This document shows positions 11,126 through 21,053 of a stretch of 64,000 nucleotides of DNA, piece by piece. The first letter of the stretch is position 1. Each line of letters begins with the position of its first letter. Position numbers and translations under genes: made by a program. Location of the stretch: contig CANGLD010000001.1 in NCBI GenBank assembly GCA_947454475.1, positions 1 to 64,000 on the forward strand. Reading direction: 5' to 3'. The notes beneath the pieces were generated by a model, which had not been told where the DNA came from, ran no database searches, and was given only the letters and a program-made list of their open reading frames with translations. This stretch comes from Oxalobacteraceae bacterium (GTDB lineage Bacteria; Pseudomonadota; Gammaproteobacteria; Burkholderiales; Burkholderiaceae_D).

Positions 11126-12082
11126 ATGTTTTCATTTTTCGCTAAAAAGTCATCGGATTCGAATAAACAGTCTTCCGCAGACCAACCTAAAACTTGGCTG
11201 CAGAATCTGCGATCCGGTCTCGCACGGACTTCATCTGGAATCAGCACGCTGTTCACAGGCGCGAAGATTGATGACGCCTTATACGACGAACTGGAATCGG
11301 CTTTGTTAATGGCAGATGCCGGCGTGCAGGCAACCAAAACACTGATGGATAAGCTACGCAAGAAAGTCAAAACAGAACATCTGACTGAAGCATCGCAAGT
11401 GAAAACTGCTTTGCATGAACTGATGCTAGAGCTATTGCTGCCTTTGCAAAAACCCTTTCATATAGGGCAGACTAAGCCTTTGGTGATCATGATTGCTGGC
11501 GTTAATGGCGCTGGTAAAACCACCACCATAGGTAAACTCACTTTACACTTACAAGAACATGGCCTAAAAGTTCTCTTGGCTGCAGGTGATACTTTCCGCG
11601 CCGCGGCTAGAGAGCAACTGGTGGAATGGGGCGAAAGAAATAATGTTGCGGTTATTTCTCAAGCTTCCGGTGATCCTGCTGCGGTCGCTTTCGATGCTGT
11701 TCAAGCTGGTATTGCACGTGGTGTTGATGTTGTTATCATCGACACTGCAGGTCGCTTACCTACGCAACTGCATTTGATGGATGAATTAAAAAAGATACAG
11801 CGCGTAATAGGAAAAGGCTGTCCTGGTGCGCCACATGAAACACTACTCGTCATAGACGGTAACACCGGACAAAATGCGCTTACACAGGTGCAAGCATTTG
11901 ATGATGCTTTAGGTTTAACTGGTTTAGTAGTCACTAAACTCGATGGCACTGCAAAAGGTGGCGTGCTAGCAGCTATCGTTGCACAGCGTCCTGTACCTGT
12001 TTATTACATAGGCATAGGCGAAGCTATTCATGATTTGCAGCCTTTTGTTGCAGAAGAATTTGTCGATGCTTTATTAGGTTAA
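11126..12082 (+). CDS. ftsY: Signal recognition particle receptor
   Basis: GVNGAGKTTTIGKL, DTAGRLPTQLHLMDEL, TKLDGTAKGG. Confidence 0.96.
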   Translation: MFSFFAKKSSDSNKQSSADQPKTWLQNLRSGLARTSSGISTLFTGAKIDDALYDELESALLMADAGVQATKTLMDKLRKKVKTEHLTEASQVKTALHELMLELLLPLQKPFHIGQTKPLVIMIAGVNGAGKTTTIGKLTLHLQEHGLKVLLAAGDTFRAAAREQLVEWGERNNVAVISQASGDPAAVAFDAVQAGIARGVDVVIIDTAGRLPTQLHLMDELKKIQRVIGKGCPGAPHETLLVIDGNTGQNALTQVQAFDDALGLTGLVVTKLDGTAKGGVLAAIVAQRPVPVYYIGIGEAIHDLQPFVAEEFVDALLG

Positions 12083-12093
12083 AGCGAAACTCT

Positions 12094-12780
12094 ATGTCTA
12101 TAATTTTATTTTCTGATGTGTCGCAAATTTACCCTGGAGAGATCAGGGCAATTTCACATGTTTCATTGGCCATTGAAGAAGGGGAATTAGTTTTTTTAAT
12201 GGGCCCTTCAGGCGCTGGTAAATCCACTTTGTTAAAGCTCATAGCCGGCATAGAGATGCCGAGTGCAGGCGTATTACAAATCATAGGGCAAGACATGAAG
12301 CAGTTGCATCGCGCTGCATTGCCTTATTTAAGACGTAAGCTCGGCCTCATATTGCAACAAAATAGCTTGTTAAATGATAGGCCTGTTTTAGCGAATGTCA
12401 TGTTACCCCTCATGGTGGTTGGTGCTTCCTATGAAGAAGCAGAGCAACGTGCTCGCGTTGCTTTAACCAAAGTTGGCTTAGCAAATAAAGCTGATGTGCT
12501 GCCTTATTCCCTCTCTGGCGGAGAACAACAAAGGGTTTCTATTGCACGTGCCATTGTTCATAAACCGCGCATTATTCTTGCAGATGAACCTACTGCCAAT
12601 CTCGATAGAGATAGTGCGCGTTTAGTATTAGATATGCTGCAAGCATTTAATGATGCTGGCGTCACTTGCGTTATTTCTACCCATGATGAACGTTTACTTG
12701 AACGCGCCAGTAAAATTTTTGTACTCGAGCATGGACGTATCACGGCAGTGCGTATGCCTGGTAATGAGGTGGGTTTATGA
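12094..12780 (+). CDS. ftsE: Cell division ATP-binding protein
   Basis: GPSGAGKSTLLKL, LSGGEQQR, ADEPTANLD; followed by ftsX. Confidence 0.95.
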   Translation: MSIILFSDVSQIYPGEIRAISHVSLAIEEGELVFLMGPSGAGKSTLLKLIAGIEMPSAGVLQIIGQDMKQLHRAALPYLRRKLGLILQQNSLLNDRPVLANVMLPLMVVGASYEEAEQRARVALTKVGLANKADVLPYSLSGGEQQRVSIARAIVHKPRIILADEPTANLDRDSARLVLDMLQAFNDAGVTCVISTHDERLLERASKIFVLEHGRITAVRMPGNEVGL

Positions 12781-13700
12781 AATGGTTGTCTTCACACTAT
12801 CGCGCTTTATTTGATGCGTCATTCAAAATTAAAATGGCGCCGCTCAGTTTTATTTTCAATGCTGTCGTAGTTGCATTAGCTTTGGCACTACCTATGACAG
12901 GGATGATCGTTCTACAAGACTTACAACCTTTATCTGGCCAAGTATCTGTCGATCCTGAAATCAGTATTTATCTCGCGATGGATTTACCACGTGATAAAGC
13001 GGAAGGCTTAGCAACTGACTTTAAGCGTTTAGCAAATCAGCATAGCGTTTCATCCTCACTGAAATTTATTCCTCGTGAATCTGCATTAGATCATTTAAAT
13101 AAACAAGCTGATCTCAGTGATGTGGTCAGTACCTTAGGCGCGAATCCTTTACCTGATGCTTATGTATTGAAACTGACTGATAGCGCAACGGAAGGCCGTG
13201 TAAAACAAGTGCAAGACTTAGCCGCTGCACTAGAAAAAATCGATGGTGTACAAACAGTACAACTTGATACTCTCTGGCTAAAACGTCTTGCTGCAGTCAT
13301 AACTCTTGCAACAAGTCTGTTCTGGTTTGTGGCCGCCACGCTTTGCTGCGTTGTCGTCGCGGTTGTATTCAACACCATACGGCTACAGCTACTCACCCAT
13401 GCTGAAGAAATTAATGTTTCCCGACTGTTGGGTGCGACTGATGCTTATGTCGCTAGGCCGTTTTATTACAGCGGCGCTTACCTAGGCTTGGTTGCTGGCG
13501 CTCTGGCTTTAGGTTTTGTACTTTCTGGCTTACGTCTCTTGAACCAGCCTGTCAGCGCTTTAGCGCAGTCTTACGGCACCTCTTTTCAGCTTAGCTACCC
13601 GAATCTTGGAACCATCATTTTTCTTCTTCTGGTTAGCATTTCGCTAGGCTTTGTGGGCGCCAGCCTCTCCGTTTGGCGCAGCTTGCGTCGCTCTGTTTAA
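12777..13700 (+). CDS. ftsX: Cell division permease-like protein
   Basis: Four-TM FtsX topology; ATGA overlap with ftsE. Confidence 0.93.
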   Translation: MKWLSSHYRALFDASFKIKMAPLSFIFNAVVVALALALPMTGMIVLQDLQPLSGQVSVDPEISIYLAMDLPRDKAEGLATDFKRLANQHSVSSSLKFIPRESALDHLNKQADLSDVVSTLGANPLPDAYVLKLTDSATEGRVKQVQDLAAALEKIDGVQTVQLDTLWLKRLAAVITLATSLFWFVAATLCCVVVAVVFNTIRLQLLTHAEEINVSRLLGATDAYVARPFYYSGAYLGLVAGALALGFVLSGLRLLNQPVSALAQSYGTSFQLSYPNLGTIIFLLLVSISLGFVGASLSVWRSLRRSV

Positions 13701-13810
13701 CTGATTTCTTGCGGTCTAGCTCCACCCAGCTCACTACGTTATCGGTATTTGTCTCCTGAATTTGTTGTCATTATTGTCATCTTGCCCTTCTCTACCTGCA
13801 TCCGCAGCTA

Positions 13811-13837
13811 TTAGCACTCTCTGCCGGAGAGTGCTAA
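13811..13837. promoter_or_regulatory. CIRCE element (HrcA operator) upstream of rpoH
   Basis: TTAGCACTC-tctgccgga-GAGTGCTAA: exact consensus arms with 9-bp spacer; symmetry extends to 13-bp arms (13809-13821 / 13827-13839). Confidence 0.93.
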
Positions 13838-13906
13838 TATAACGCCTATAGGGTTTACATCCCTAAATTCATAGCAAATTGAAAAGAAAGTCTTTAAGGA
13901 GAAACA

Positions 13907-14809
13907 ATGACAGCATCGTTCGCTTCCTCTGCCTTAGTGCCGGGTGGTCAGCAAGCGCTGGCGCTTGGTTTTTCTGGCAGTCTAGGAAATCTAGATTCTT
14001 ATATATCCGCAGTTAATCGTCTGCCCATGCTCTCGCATGAGGAAGAGATCTCGCTTGCGCAACGTCTTCGTGAACAAAATGACCTCGCTGCTGCGCAAAC
14101 CCTGGTTATGTCGCATCTACGCTTAGTCGTTTCTATTGCGCGCGGCTATCTAGGATATGGATTACCGCATGCTGATCTCATACAAGAAGGCAATGTCGGT
14201 TTAATGAAAGCTGTAAAACGTTTCGATCCAGATCAGGGTGTACGTTTAGTGTCCTATGCCATGCATTGGATTAAAGCTGAAATTCATGAATATATTTTAC
14301 GTAACTGGCGCATGGTTAAGCTGGCTACGACTAAAGCTCAACGTAAATTATTCTTTAATTTGCGTAGCCATAAAACTAGTCTTGATACGATGACACCCGA
14401 TCAAGTCGATGCTTTAGCGACCACGCTTAATGTTAAACCGGAAGATGTAACGGAAATGGAAATGCGCATGTCTGGTCGTGACATCGCACTTGAATCACCG
14501 ACTGATGATGAAGGTGAAGACAAATTTTCTCCTATCGCTTATTTATCGTCAGACGCAACCGAGCCTGCTAGAGTTTTAGAATCACGTCAATTTGATAAAT
14601 TGCAATCTGAAGGTTTAGAGGGTGCTTTGTCGAATCTCGATGCACGCTCACGACGCATTATTGAATCACGTTGGTTAGCAAATGATGATGGCTCGGGTGC
14701 GACCTTGCATGAACTTGCTGCTGAATTTAATGTGTCTGCAGAACGTATACGACAAATTGAAGCTAGCGCATTAAAGAAAATGAAAGCGTCTTTAGCTGAA
14801 TACGCTTAA
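13907..14809 (+). CDS. rpoH: RNA polymerase sigma-32 factor
   Basis: DLIQEGNVGLMKAVKRFDPDQGVRLVSYAMHWIKAEIHEYILRNWRMVK, RpoH box QRKLFFNLR. Confidence 0.97.
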   Translation: MTASFASSALVPGGQQALALGFSGSLGNLDSYISAVNRLPMLSHEEEISLAQRLREQNDLAAAQTLVMSHLRLVVSIARGYLGYGLPHADLIQEGNVGLMKAVKRFDPDQGVRLVSYAMHWIKAEIHEYILRNWRMVKLATTKAQRKLFFNLRSHKTSLDTMTPDQVDALATTLNVKPEDVTEMEMRMSGRDIALESPTDDEGEDKFSPIAYLSSDATEPARVLESRQFDKLQSEGLEGALSNLDARSRRIIESRWLANDDGSGATLHELAAEFNVSAERIRQIEASALKKMKASLAEYA

Positions 14810-14832
14810 TAGCTCACTCGCAAAACAAAAAA

Positions 14833-14862
14833 AAGCCCTTCTATCTCAGAAGGGCTTTTTTT
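14833..14862. terminator. Bidirectional terminator between rpoH and sco
   Basis: AAGCCCTTCT-atctc-AGAAGGGCTT flanked by A and T runs. Confidence 0.9.
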
Positions 14863-14884
14863 ATTCGTTTAACCGTTTGCTTAT

Positions 14885-15502
14885 TTACTTAGCACCTGAA
14901 GCAGTACTCAGTAAGCTACGTATATCTTGTGCAATCGGTTCTGCACCTTGACCATGCCGAATAAATAATCGGATGTGACCTTGTGTATCAAATAAATAGC
15001 TTCCTGCTGTGTGGTCTATCGTATAACCCGATCCAGTTTTTGCAGGAATTTTTTGTACAAACAATTTAAATTCTTTCACTACTTCATCCGTTGCTGCTTT
15101 ATCGCCCACCAAGCCTAGGAAGCTAGGATAAAAAGAAGGCACATAGCGCGACAATAAGGCTGGCGTATCTCTTTCAGGATCGAGTGTCACGAATAATACT
15201 TGAACCTTATCAGCATCTTTATCTAATAGCTTCATCACTTGCGCCATTTCAGATAAAGTCGTCGGACATACATCAGGGCATTGCGTATATCCAAAAAATA
15301 GTAAAACCAACTTACCGCGAAAATCTTCTAGTGTTCGCGCTTGACCTTGATGATCAGTCAGAGAAAATTTTTGCGCATAATCAATGCCAGTTATGTCTGT
15401 ATTAACAAAGGCAATTTTTGGTGTTGGCGTTGTTGATTTATTGTCACACGCTACACATAGCATCAACGCGCAAACAATCAGAGTAAAGATGCGCATGATC
15501 AA
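14885..15502 (-). CDS. SCO1/SenC family copper chaperone
   Basis: [15 protein letters not shown] CxxxC motif; IDHTAGSYL. Confidence 0.94.
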   Translation of the reverse strand: MIMRIFTLIVCALMLCVACDNKSTTPTPKIAFVNTDITGIDYAQKFSLTDHQGQARTLEDFRGKLVLLFFGYTQCPDVCPTTLSEMAQVMKLLDKDADKVQVLFVTLDPERDTPALLSRYVPSFYPSFLGLVGDKAATDEVVKEFKLFVQKIPAKTGSGYTIDHTAGSYLFDTQGHIRLFIRHGQGAEPIAQDIRSLLSTASGAK

Positions 15503-16389
15503 AGAGGAAAATAGTGATCTACTAGCAGCGCTACGAAAAGTACAGATAAGTAAATAATGGAATACGTAAATGCACGTCGCGCTATTAAATCAGAATAATG
15601 TTTATACAACTGCCATGCGTACCATAAATAAATAATGCCCAGTATGCTTGCGCTTGCCAAATAAATCAGACCACTCATTTTTACTGCAAAGGGCAACATC
15701 GTTGTTGCTACCAATACGATGGTGTACAACAAAATTTGAAACTGTGTAAATGCAAGTCCATGTGTAATGGGTAGCATAGGCAAGCCTGATTTTGCATAAT
15801 CATCGCGTCTATACAGGGCGAGTGACCAAAAATGCGGAGGCGTCCATACAAAAATAATCAAGACTAATATCCATGCTTGCATGGGTACATCATTCGCAAT
15901 TGCAGCCCAGCCTAATGCTGGCGGCATGGCACCCGAGAGTCCACCTATGACTATGTTTTGTGGTGTAGCTGGTTTTAAGATGATGGTGTAAATAACGGCG
16001 TAACCCACAAAGGTCGCGAAAGTAAGCCACATAGTGAGTGGATTAACGAGTGCATACAGCACCCACATACCTGCACCACCAATTACACCGGAAAAAAATA
16101 ATGTTTGAATGACAGTGATTTCACCACGCGCCATGGGTCGGCGAGCTGTGCGTGCCATACGTGAATCAATCTCACGTTCAACTAAACAATTCACCGCAAA
16201 GGCGGCACCAGCAAGTAACCATATACCTATGGTTGCGGATAACAATAAACGCCAATCAGGCAATCCTGGAACTGCGAGAAACATGCCTATCACTGCACAA
16301 AAAACGGCGAGCTGCGTCACTCTGGGCTTAGTGAGAGCCCAGTATTGCGCTATGCGATTTGTGTGTAATGTAAGAGTGTTCATACCCAA
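15499..16389 (-). CDS. cyoE: Protoheme IX farnesyltransferase
   Basis: UbiA fold; [36 protein letters not shown]. Confidence 0.95.
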   Translation of the reverse strand: MGMNTLTLHTNRIAQYWALTKPRVTQLAVFCAVIGMFLAVPGLPDWRLLLSATIGIWLLAGAAFAVNCLVEREIDSRMARTARRPMARGEITVIQTLFFSGVIGGAGMWVLYALVNPLTMWLTFATFVGYAVIYTIILKPATPQNIVIGGLSGAMPPALGWAAIANDVPMQAWILVLIIFVWTPPHFWSLALYRRDDYAKSGLPMLPITHGLAFTQFQILLYTIVLVATTMLPFAVKMSGLIYLASASILGIIYLWYAWQLYKHYSDLIARRAFTYSIIYLSVLFVALLVDHYFPL

Positions 16390-16392
16390 TGA

Positions 16393-17502
16393 TTAGGCCT
16401 GCGAGCTCAGTTTGCTCTGTTCTGTCATTGCAGATTGATCTATAAAAGAGAGACGGTAGTTTAACATGGCAAGCAGACTAACCAGCAGAGCTGCGCCTGC
16501 GTTATGCGCTACTGCAGCCAGCAAGGGCCAATCAAATTGCACGGTGACTGCCCCAGTAATCACTTGCAATGCCAATACAGCTAACAATCCACTTGCGCCT
16601 TTTTTTAGCGCCGTGATTTTTCTCAACCTTAAAGCTAAGAATGCTATCGCCATTACGACAATGACTGCAAAACAGCGGTGCACCCAGTTGACTGCAATCA
16701 GTGCTGTGAAGGGTAAATAGTCTCCACTTGATGTCATGCCTAAATGCCGCCACAACGTAAAGCCTTGTTGTAGATTCATTTCCGGCATCCATTGCGACTG
16801 ACAAAGCGGGAAACCTCCACAGGCCAATGCGGCATAGTTAGTGCTGACCCAACCGCCTAATGCGATTTGCATGAATAATAAAATCAAGACGATCTTCGCC
16901 GGTATTTTTAATTGAAGCACATCGTGCGCATTGATTGCTACTTGCTCTGTTTGCCGCATTGCATGCCAACTCAATAATGCCAATAAGCTTATGCCTAGTA
17001 GTAAATGCGTAGTCACAATAATTGGCTGTAGTTTCAATGTGACTGTCCACGCACCAAAAGCACCTTGTATACAAACAAAAATAAATAGCACTATCGGTAA
17101 TACTGGTGAATAACGGTTGATTTTATTCTTACGCCACAATCGAACTGCGCCGATCAACGTGGCAATGATGAGCACGCCTACTGCCATCGCCAGATAGCGA
17201 TGTATCATTTCTATCCATGCTTTAAACACGGTCACAGGGCCTGTAGGCAATGCAGCTTGTGCAGCACTAATATCATCATGTGCCAAGAATGGATTGGCTT
17301 CGCCATAACAGCCCGGCCAATCAGGGCAACCTAAACCTGAATCAGTTAAACGCGTAAACGCGCCAAATACGATTAAATCAAAGGTTAAGAAAACCGTCAC
17401 CCATGCCAGTCTTTTAAATTTATCTTCACCTCGTGATAGATAAATTATCAGACCCGGCACAAATGCAATGAGGAGTCCTTTTAATGCAAGCAGCAGCAAC
17501 AT
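16393..17502 (-). CDS. ctaA: Heme A synthase (COX15/CtaA)
   Basis: GAFTRLTDSGLGCPDWPGCYG; EMIHRYLA; adjacent to cyoE. Confidence 0.95.
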   Translation of the reverse strand: MLLLLALKGLLIAFVPGLIIYLSRGEDKFKRLAWVTVFLTFDLIVFGAFTRLTDSGLGCPDWPGCYGEANPFLAHDDISAAQAALPTGPVTVFKAWIEMIHRYLAMAVGVLIIATLIGAVRLWRKNKINRYSPVLPIVLFIFVCIQGAFGAWTVTLKLQPIIVTTHLLLGISLLALLSWHAMRQTEQVAINAHDVLQLKIPAKIVLILLFMQIALGGWVSTNYAALACGGFPLCQSQWMPEMNLQQGFTLWRHLGMTSSGDYLPFTALIAVNWVHRCFAVIVVMAIAFLALRLRKITALKKGASGLLAVLALQVITGAVTVQFDWPLLAAVAHNAGAALLVSLLAMLNYRLSFIDQSAMTEQSKLSSQA

Positions 17503-17506
17503 GGAT

Positions 17507-18121
17507 TTATCCTATGCGTGAAGCTTTAAGTAATTTAATAATGTCTTTTTTGATTTTATTTGGATCACCTGATTGCGGGAATCGCATCATGAGATTTCCT
17601 AATGGATCGATCATATACAAATGATTTTCAATCTTTGAATCTGCCTCTATCGGCAACCATGCACGCAACTCTTCACTCTTTGCTCTTAACAAATGTGTTC
17701 CGTCATATTCACGCATTAAAACTGTTTCTAATGGCGCTTTATCTGTAATTAGCCACACACGCTCTATGCGATCCATATCCTTACCTTGCGTTAGCCGTAT
17801 CTGTCGCAAATAAAATAATTTTTCGTTACAAGCCTTATCGCAAGCTGAGCTATCCGCCATGAAAAAAATCCATTTACCTTTGAACTGATGTAAATCGGCA
17901 GCTTGTCCATCTAAGGTTTGTAAACTCAGTTGCGGAATAGGATGCGCTCTCGGATCTAACAATGCTCCGTAATTGGTTCGCGTTTCTGGCTTAATAACGT
18001 AATACGTTAGATAGGAAAATATTAACGGTGCAGCACAAGCTGCAATCACTAACAATAATATGAATTTATTTTTACGTGTCGTAACTGGCTTCACTTCGAC
18101 TTGTGTTTGATTATTTTGCAC
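17507..18121 (-). CDS. Membrane-anchored SCO/thioredoxin-fold-like protein of the cytochrome oxidase cluster
   Basis: One N-terminal TM; KWIFFMADSSACDKACNEKLFYLRQIR (CxxxC); between ctaA and surf1. Confidence 0.75.
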   Translation of the reverse strand: MQNNQTQVEVKPVTTRKNKFILLLVIAACAAPLIFSYLTYYVIKPETRTNYGALLDPRAHPIPQLSLQTLDGQAADLHQFKGKWIFFMADSSACDKACNEKLFYLRQIRLTQGKDMDRIERVWLITDKAPLETVLMREYDGTHLLRAKSEELRAWLPIEADSKIENHLYMIDPLGNLMMRFPQSGDPNKIKKDIIKLLKASRIG

Positions 18122-18821
18122 GCTTCAATCCTGTCACTATAAAAAATAACAAAGCAGTCACTGCCAGTCCATACCATTGAAAGGCATATCCTCGATGTTT
18201 GTCACTACCCACACTAGGCTGTGGCCAATCTCTTATTAATCCATCCGATGTTTCACTCGTTTGCTCGATGATGAATTTTTCGAAATGGAGTCCACTCGCC
18301 TTACTTAACTCTGCTACTTCAAGATTTTGTCTGATCACACCAGCTTGCAATGCCGGCTCACTTCCTAATTGCATTACATGACTCACAGAACCTCTTACAA
18401 CGCCCACTAGTTTTACTAATCCTTGCGGTGTAGGCGTAGCTGGTAACTTCTGTCTATCTTGTGTATCACGTGGCAACCAACCACGCATGACTAAAATTAT
18501 TTTTCCACTCCCATTTAACTTAAAGGGCATCAGCAAATAAAATCCTGCTTGTCCCCGATAAGGTCGGTTGTCTAAATAGATAGGCCATTGTGTTAAAAAT
18601 GTTCCCGTCATCATCACAGTGCGGAAATTTGCTGGAATTTCATCCCCTGATAATAATTGCAGATCTAAGGGTGGCTGTGCAGTTTGCAAACTCTGCTCTC
18701 TTGCCAGACTGAGTTTTTCCTCTGCGCGACGTGTCTGCCAATTACCTAGCGATAACCCGACTAATACAACTACGATAGTCGCTATGAATGGAATTAAACG
18801 GAATTGAAAAGACAATCGCAT
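18111..18821 (-). CDS. SURF1 family cytochrome oxidase biogenesis protein
   Basis: LGNWQTRRAEEKL, YLDNRPYRGQAGFYLLMPF, two TM helices. Confidence 0.93.
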   Translation of the reverse strand: MRLSFQFRLIPFIATIVVVLVGLSLGNWQTRRAEEKLSLAREQSLQTAQPPLDLQLLSGDEIPANFRTVMMTGTFLTQWPIYLDNRPYRGQAGFYLLMPFKLNGSGKIILVMRGWLPRDTQDRQKLPATPTPQGLVKLVGVVRGSVSHVMQLGSEPALQAGVIRQNLEVAELSKASGLHFEKFIIEQTSETSDGLIRDWPQPSVGSDKHRGYAFQWYGLAVTALLFFIVTGLKRAK

Positions 18822-18935
18822 TACAATGTTTCTCTGACTAGTTAGCTGTTTATCGTAAACTCTGTATTTATCGCATTAATTCACGCCTACTCCACTGCGT
18901 GGATTAATAACTGCCTTATCACCACCACTCTTATT

Positions 18936-19139
18936 ATGAAAATTCTTGTAGCGATTGCCTTTATTCTCATCATTGCTAGCTTAGGCTCTGCATTACTTTT
19001 CTTGATGCGCGATAAGGGTCAAAGCAATCGCACTGTATATGCTTTAGCCCTACGTGTAGGCCTATCCATCTTGTTGTTTGCCTTACTATTGATTGCACAT
19101 CGTTTAGGCTGGATACAACCTACAGGCATTGTGTATTAA
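18936..19139 (+). CDS. Twin-TM protein, DUF2909-like
   Basis: Small two-helix protein; RVGLSILLFALLLIAHRLGWIQPTGI typical of the family in cox clusters. Confidence 0.8.
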   Translation: MKILVAIAFILIIASLGSALLFLMRDKGQSNRTVYALALRVGLSILLFALLLIAHRLGWIQPTGIVY

Positions 19140-19168
19140 TGCTGATATTTTTGCTCGTCCATTAAAAA

Positions 19169-19193
19169 AGCCGCACCGAAGTGCGGCTTTTTT
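19169..19193. terminator. Bidirectional terminator
   Basis: AAGCCGCAC-cgaa-GTGCGGCTT flanked by A/T runs. Confidence 0.88.
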
Positions 19194-19205
19194 GTGTGTG
19201 GCCAA

Positions 19206-20066
19206 TTACAACCAATACACAATAACGTAAAGGCCAAGCCACACTACGTCAACAAAGTGCCAATACCAAGCAGCACCTTCGAATGCAAAATGGTGGTCTG
19301 GTGTGAAGTGACCTTTCATCACACGATACAGCACTACGGACAACATGATCGCACCCATGGTGACATGGAAACCATGAAAGCCCGTCAGCATAAAGAAGGT
19401 GGAACCGTAAATACCTGAGCTTAATTTCAGATTCAGTTCTGAATAAGCGTGCATGTATTCATAAGCTTGAAAGCCTACAAAGATCGCGCCCAATAAAATT
19501 GTCGCAAACAACCAGAGGGCTGTTTTGCTACGATCACCTTCACGTAATGCATGATGAGAAATCGTCAGCGTTACACCTGAGGTCAACAGCAAAGCGGTGT
19601 TAATCGTCGGGATAGGGAATGGACCCATCATCTCGAATTTTTCTACTACACCTGCTGGACCTACATTACCCCAATGCGCTGCAAAATCTGGCCACAAGAG
19701 TTTGTGATCGATATCAGCTAGCCACGGCATACTGATGCTACGTGCATAGAATAAGGCGCCGAAGAAGGCACCAAAGAACATGACCTCAGAGAAGATAAAC
19801 CAGCTCATACTCCAACGATACGATGTATCGATACGAGCACTGTATAAGCCGCCTTCGGATTCAGAGATGGCTTGACCAAACCAGAAATACAGTACCGCCA
19901 ACATCGCCACGATACCTAACAGGTTAACTGGCTGACCCCATGCCACACCATTCACCCAGGCAGAAGCACCTGCCATAGTGATCAGCATGGATAAACCAGC
20001 GAGTACCGGCCATTGCGATGGATTCGGTATGAAATAATATGGCGCTTTGCCTTGTTGTGTGCTCAT
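19206..20066 (-). CDS. ctaE: Cytochrome c oxidase subunit III
   Basis: Seven-TM; FFGAFFGALFY, GFHGFHV, YWHFVDVVWLGLYVIVYW. Confidence 0.96.
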   Translation of the reverse strand: MSTQQGKAPYYFIPNPSQWPVLAGLSMLITMAGASAWVNGVAWGQPVNLLGIVAMLAVLYFWFGQAISESEGGLYSARIDTSYRWSMSWFIFSEVMFFGAFFGALFYARSISMPWLADIDHKLLWPDFAAHWGNVGPAGVVEKFEMMGPFPIPTINTALLLTSGVTLTISHHALREGDRSKTALWLFATILLGAIFVGFQAYEYMHAYSELNLKLSSGIYGSTFFMLTGFHGFHVTMGAIMLSVVLYRVMKGHFTPDHHFAFEGAAWYWHFVDVVWLGLYVIVYWL

Positions 20067-20097
20067 CTACATCCCCTGATTACAGTGTTCAAACAAT

Positions 20098-20313
20098 TCA
20101 TTTTGCAACCACCATTTTTACTATAGACAGCAAGGTCAGAATAAAAATAATGGCAGCAATCACTCCAGCAATAATGACATGCAGTGGATTCAGTTTTGCT
20201 GTGTCTTCTTCATAAGCGCTGTTTTTGCGCACACCAAAAAAAGACCACATCACAGCTTTGACCGTCGCCAGAAATGACATTGGACGCTGACTTGCTTCTT
20301 TCAGTTCTTCCAT
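20098..20313 (-). CDS. DUF2970 family membrane protein
   Basis: MSFLATVKAVMWSFFGVRKN...PLHVIIAGV; position between ctaG and ctaE. Confidence 0.85.
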   Translation of the reverse strand: MEELKEASQRPMSFLATVKAVMWSFFGVRKNSAYEEDTAKLNPLHVIIAGVIAAIIFILTLLSIVKMVVAK

Positions 20314-20324
20314 ATGCCCTCGAG

Positions 20325-20897
20325 CTAGCTCGCCTGTTTTTTAACTGCACTACCCACTTCAAAAAATGTATAAGACAAAGTGATGGTCTGTACATTCTTA
20401 GGTAATGCCGGATCTACATAAAAACTCACCGGCATTTGTCGCATTTCTTTTGGTCCTAACACTTGCTGCTTAAAACAAAAGCACTCAAGCTTTTTAAAAT
20501 ACTGTGCTGCTTCTTGTGGCGCATAACTAGGGATCGCCTGAGCCTGCATACTGCGCGGCTGCGTATTCTCTACTTCATACACCACTTGCGCCATTTGTCC
20601 AGGATGCACCTGCAAACTAGACTGCAAAGGACGAAAATGCCAAGGCCCTTGCGAATTCGCATCAAATTCTATGGTTATCGTACGACTTATGTCGACCTGA
20701 GAATTTGCTGCTGTAACTGTTTTACTTTCTTGCACAGCCAACACATTGATACCAGTCAGCTCACAAATTTTTTGGTAGAGCGGAACTAACGCATAACCAA
20801 ACGCAAACATCATGATGGCAATTAATCCCAACTTACCAAACATTGTAACGTTACGTTTTTCCAGCCTTTCCTTGCGTGCCTGCTGCTTAGCGTCCAT
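20325..20897 (-). CDS. ctaG: Cytochrome c oxidase assembly protein CtaG/Cox11
   Basis: ECFCFKQQ copper motif; YFKKLECFCF...YVDPALP. Confidence 0.95.
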   Translation of the reverse strand: MDAKQQARKERLEKRNVTMFGKLGLIAIMMFAFGYALVPLYQKICELTGINVLAVQESKTVTAANSQVDISRTITIEFDANSQGPWHFRPLQSSLQVHPGQMAQVVYEVENTQPRSMQAQAIPSYAPQEAAQYFKKLECFCFKQQVLGPKEMRQMPVSFYVDPALPKNVQTITLSYTFFEVGSAVKKQAS

Positions 20898-20898
20898 C

Positions 20899-21009
20899 TC
20901 AGCGCAGTAAGCTCTGCTTAACGATAACGCCTACAAAAAACACTAATGCTACTGACAACAAAATCAGCGCAGTACGTAGATTGTTACTTGATTTATTTTG
21001 ATCAGACAT
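20899..21009 (-). CDS. 36-aa single-TM cytochrome oxidase small assembly-type protein (not in the ORF track)
   Basis: Manual translation MSDQNKSSNNLRTALILLSVALVFFVGVIVKQSLLR*; TGA stop ends 1 nt before the ctaG ATG. Confidence 0.85.
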   Translation of the reverse strand: MSDQNKSSNNLRTALILLSVALVFFVGVIVKQSLLR

Positions 21010-21053
21010 GAGTCTAGTGTGCCGGTGGCTTAACACCACCGGCATCAGAAAAA

